DNA of 64,000 bases from JAHEJB01 sp041748175 (GTDB lineage: Bacteria; Bacteroidota; Rhodothermia; Rhodothermales; Rubricoccaceae): assembly GCA_041748175.1 (NCBI GenBank), contig JBGTDU010000115.1, positions 1 to 64,000 of the forward strand, in the 5' to 3' direction. The notes beneath the pieces are model-generated. The model was not told the origin of the DNA and made no database searches. It saw only the letters and a program-made list of their open reading frames with translations. The position numbers and the translations under genes were made by a program. Below, one piece after another: positions 61,406 to 64,000 of this stretch. Every line of letters starts with the position of its first letter. The stretch's first letter is position 1.

Positions 61406-64000
61406 ATGTCCGAGTCGTCCGCCATCGAAGCCCAGCGCCTTTCCGAATTCGCGGCGGCGCTCCGACCACGGATTCAGGGCGAGTTTAGAACCGACCGCCT
61501 CCATCGCGCGCTCTACGCAACGGATGCATCGATGTACCGAATTCCGCCGGTTGGGGTCGTTCTACCAAAGTCGGCGGACGATGTGCAGGCGGCCATCGAA
61601 GAGGCACGACGATTTGAAATTCCCGTCCTTCCTCGCGGCGCGGGGTCGAGCCTCGCGGGAAGCGCCGTCGGTGCCGCGCTCGTCATCGATACGTCCAGGC
61701 ATCTCGACCGAATCGTTGCCGTGGACCCGGAGGCGCGAACAGCTACCGTTGAGCCAGGCGTTGTTTTGGACGACCTGAACCGGATGCTCGGGCAGCGTGG
61801 TTTGATGGTCGGGCCTGACCCGGCGTCGGCGAGTCGTTGCACACTGGGCGGGATGGTGGGCACGAACGCTACGGGCGCACACTCGATCAGCTTCGGCTCC
61901 ATGGTCGATCACGTGGAGCGCATCAACGCCTTTCTACCGGATGGGACGGCCGTTCGCTTTGTTGCGCTTGCTGCATCAGACTGGTCATCAAAAAAAGCCC
62001 ATCATGGTGCGGAAGGAGATCTTTATCGGCGCATTGATGCACTGCTGAATCTCCACGGTACCGCGATCCGGAAGGACACGCCGACCCACTGGCGAAGGGC
62101 GGGCGGCTACCGGCTGGAGCGGCTTTTGGAAGCGCCTGACGTTGATCGTGGCCCGGGCCGGGCTTGGGACGGGACGCGCAACCTTGCACATCTGCTGTGC
62201 GGTTCGGAAGGGACGCTCGCCTTTGCCACGGAAGTCACGATTGGCCTCGTCGATCGCCCCGCACACACCGCGCTCGGGATCGTCCATTTTGACGATCGGC
62301 GGACGGCTCTCGAACAGGTCACGTTACTTCTCGAAACCATTCCAGCCGCCATCGAATTGGTGGATCGCCCGTTGCTTCGGCGCGCGCGGGAAGTGGCGGG
62401 GTATGCGTCCAGGCTTCATTTCGTCGATGGAGACCCGGCCGCGCTGCTCGTGGTCGAATATGCTGGCGCGTCGAAAGGCGAAGTGCGGAGCGGCCTGGAT
62501 CGGCTGAAGGCGAAGCTGGGCGGGTCGTTCACCATCAAAGAGGTGCATGAGTCCGCAGAGATTGCCGACGTTTGGGCTGTGCGAAAGGTTGGGTTGGGCC
62601 TTGCCATGAGCGCGAATCTCCCTGTGCAGGCTCTGGCGGTAGTTGAGGATGCAGCGGTACCGGTCGAACACCTCCCGAACTACATCGACCGCCTGGAAAC
62701 TGCTATCAAGGAATGCGGCGTGGAAGCCGTGGTCTACGCGCACGCGTCGGCAGGATGTCTGCACGTCCGGCCATTCATCGATACAAAAAAGCTCGAAGGC
62801 GTTGCCTCGCTGGTTCGCATTGCTGCGGCTTCAGCGGAACTCGTAAAAGAGTACGGCGGATTGATCGCGAGCGAGCACGGCGACGGATTGGCGAGGAGTC
62901 CGCTCAACGAGCAATTCTACGGACCGGCACTGTACGCCGCCTATCGCGGCATAAAGAAGGCTTTCGACCCGCAGAATCTGTTCAACCCGGGCAAGATCAC
63001 GGACGCGCCGCCGATGACAGACAACCTCCGTTATCTGCCTGGCTATGAAACGAAGTCGGTTCACTCCGCTCTGATGTTTCCGAATGCCCGGGGCATCGAC
63101 GTCGGCTTTGCCGCAGCCGCCGAAGCGTGCAATGGGATGGGCGTTTGCCGCAAGCGAGGCGTCGAAACGATGTGTCCGCCGTTCATGGCGACGCGCGAGG
63201 AAAAGGACTCCACGCGCGGCCGCGCGAATGCCTTGCGCGAAGCTCTTAGCGGGCAACTCGGTAGCCTCACTGGGCCTGAAGTCGCGGACGCGATGGACCT
63301 CTGTATCGGCTGCAAGGCGTGCAAAGCCGAGTGCCCCGCCGGCGTCGATATGGCTGCGCTGAAATCCGTCTGGCTAGAGCAAAAGTGGAAGGATCAAAAG
63401 CCTCCCATCCGCGAGCGCCTGTTTGCGAACCATCCAAAGATCGCAAGGCGATTCTCGGGCCGGATGGCCCCGCTCATCAACCGGATAAACCAAACCGGAT
63501 TAGTCAAGAAGCGCCTCAGTGGGCTCGGCATCACCACGGCGCGTACGCTTCCACCCTTCGCGACCGACCCCTTCCTTCGAGAGGATCCGAAATTCAAAAT
63601 CAAAAATCCGAAATCGACAATCGTTCTATTTGCCGACACTTTCTCCCGCTTTCACGAGCCTGGGATTCCTCGCGCCGCCGTTCGCGTGATGGAAGCCATG
63701 GGATTCGACGTAACCGTCCCTCCCTACCGATGTTGCGGGCGGACGTATCTCTCCGGAGGATTTGTGGATGAGGCCCTCTTGCTGGCTCGGAAAATCGTGG
63801 AGACGTACGCGCCGTTCGCCGAACGGGGAATGCCGATTGTCGGGCTAGAGCCGAGTTGCATTCTCAGCCTGCGCGACGAACTGCCTCGCCTGCTCCCTGA
63901 CAATCCACGAGCGAAAGTGATCGCTGCGCATGCGCTGACCTTCGAGGAATGGGCGGCCAATCATTCTGCCAGACTCAGTGAAGTCATTGGCGATGTGGGT
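61406..64000 (+). CDS. FAD/Fe-S oxidoreductase (GlcD-GlcF-like fusion), partial
   Basis: Reads from ATG 61406 to the right window edge without a stop, 865 codons seen. The N-terminal half is a PCMH-type FAD domain (FEIPVLPRGAGSSLAGSAVG, GPDPASASRCTLGGMVGTNATG is cut here to GPDPASASRCTLGGMVG) and FAD-oxidase C-terminal domain with ASEHGDGLARSP. A ferredoxin-like part follows: CNGMGVCRKRG near 574 and CIGCKACKAECPAG near 633, and then one CCG domain (YRCCGRTYLSGGF near 772). Members oxidise glycolate, lactate or D-2-hydroxy acids to the quinone or a bound acceptor. An in-frame KFKIKNPKSTI at about 729-738 is repeat-derived. Confidence 0.9.
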   Translation, partial: MSESSAIEAQRLSEFAAALRPRIQGEFRTDRLHRALYATDASMYRIPPVGVVLPKSADDVQAAIEEARRFEIPVLPRGAGSSLAGSAVGAALVIDTSRHLDRIVAVDPEARTATVEPGVVLDDLNRMLGQRGLMVGPDPASASRCTLGGMVGTNATGAHSISFGSMVDHVERINAFLPDGTAVRFVALAASDWSSKKAHHGAEGDLYRRIDALLNLHGTAIRKDTPTHWRRAGGYRLERLLEAPDVDRGPGRAWDGTRNLAHLLCGSEGTLAFATEVTIGLVDRPAHTALGIVHFDDRRTALEQVTLLLETIPAAIELVDRPLLRRAREVAGYASRLHFVDGDPAALLVVEYAGASKGEVRSGLDRLKAKLGGSFTIKEVHESAEIADVWAVRKVGLGLAMSANLPVQALAVVEDAAVPVEHLPNYIDRLETAIKECGVEAVVYAHASAGCLHVRPFIDTKKLEGVASLVRIAAASAELVKEYGGLIASEHGDGLARSPLNEQFYGPALYAAYRGIKKAFDPQNLFNPGKITDAPPMTDNLRYLPGYETKSVHSALMFPNARGIDVGFAAAAEACNGMGVCRKRGVETMCPPFMATREEKDSTRGRANALREALSGQLGSLTGPEVADAMDLCIGCKACKAECPAGVDMAALKSVWLEQKWKDQKPPIRERLFANHPKIARRFSGRMAPLINRINQTGLVKKRLSGLGITTARTLPPFATDPFLREDPKFKIKNPKSTIVLFADTFSRFHEPGIPRAAVRVMEAMGFDVTVPPYRCCGRTYLSGGFVDEALLLARKIVETYAPFAERGMPIVGLEPSCILSLRDELPRLLPDNPRAKVIAAHALTFEEWAANHSARLSEVIGDVG
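63587..63615 (+). repeat. CCGAAAT-type repeat inside the FAD oxidoreductase gene
   Basis: CCGAAATTCAAAATCAAAAA continues as TCCGAAATCGAC and is translated as PKFKIKNPKST. The composition is far more AT-rich than the flanks and matches the intergenic unit found at 4043, 22302 and 57425. Confidence 0.7.

Overview
The window is a GC-rich bacterial chromosome segment that looks like a member of the Bacteroidota/Rhodothermota side of the tree (a Rhodothermales-like marine or environmental genome is my best guess). The reasons are a 2,598-residue SprA, the outer-membrane channel of the type IX secretion system (T9SS), and at least eight loci ending in T9SS C-terminal sorting domains (YPNPF... or VYPNPA... 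followed by a DLPSGVY-like end). Shine-Dalgarno signals are weak and several starts are TTG or GTG. No rRNA, tRNA, CRISPR array or prophage was seen. Both window ends cut through genes: a secreted peptidase/beta-propeller protein at the left and an FAD/Fe-S oxidoreductase at the right.

Layout. 1-9.2 kb: secreted proteins (MA-type metalloprotease with a TolB-like propeller, LamG protein, kelch-like protein), a UPF0173 hydrolase, a YfcE-type phosphoesterase and a GAF/PP2C phosphatase. 9.2-16.5 kb: GlmU-like nucleotidyltransferase, transaldolase-like aldolase, two metallo-beta-lactamase-fold enzymes, an integral-membrane zincin and two thioredoxin-fold proteins with incomplete CxxC motifs. 16.6-21.1 kb: a coiled-coil protein and ZapA, then a strongly structured non-coding RNA with a terminator (6S RNA candidate), then CcmF and a secreted DUF3108-like protein. 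21.1-25.5 kb: a metal-homeostasis block with a DtxR/MntR regulator, a two-domain multicopper oxidase, a ZIP transporter and a divergent outer-membrane barrel behind a palindromic operator candidate. 25.5-37 kb: TPR and PD40 lipoproteins, TsaD, a PhoX-like T9SS protein, GH25 lysozyme, a LytR_C/RsfS/lipoprotein/DUF423 operon and LipB. 37-45 kb: sprA. 45-54 kb: an SDR enzyme and a duplicated two-gene module of T9SS cargo. One copy is a pseudogene and another is an in-frame chimera with the N-terminus of RecJ. 54-64 kb: Fbp-type ABC permease, LOG-family enzyme, RecR, YbaB, DnaX, an RDD protein, thymidine kinase and the FAD/Fe-S oxidoreductase.

The most unusual layer is the non-genic one. The segment is full of short dispersed repeats. 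They include runs of the octamer-like unit CCGAAAT, TACGNA-type runs, GTCAT...GGGAT foldback elements and CTCCCC...GGGGAG hairpins. Several run into genes: one lies in frame inside the FAD oxidoreductase, one supplies the N-terminus of the ABC permease, and one supplies the C-terminal tail of the phosphoesterase. A 159-bp element with 19-bp inverted ends and a TA target duplication sits exactly in the stop codon of sprA. A run of ten C residues in the signal-peptide region of a T9SS cargo gene is a classic slippage (phase-variation) site. All readings are by eye; no searches or folding programs were run.
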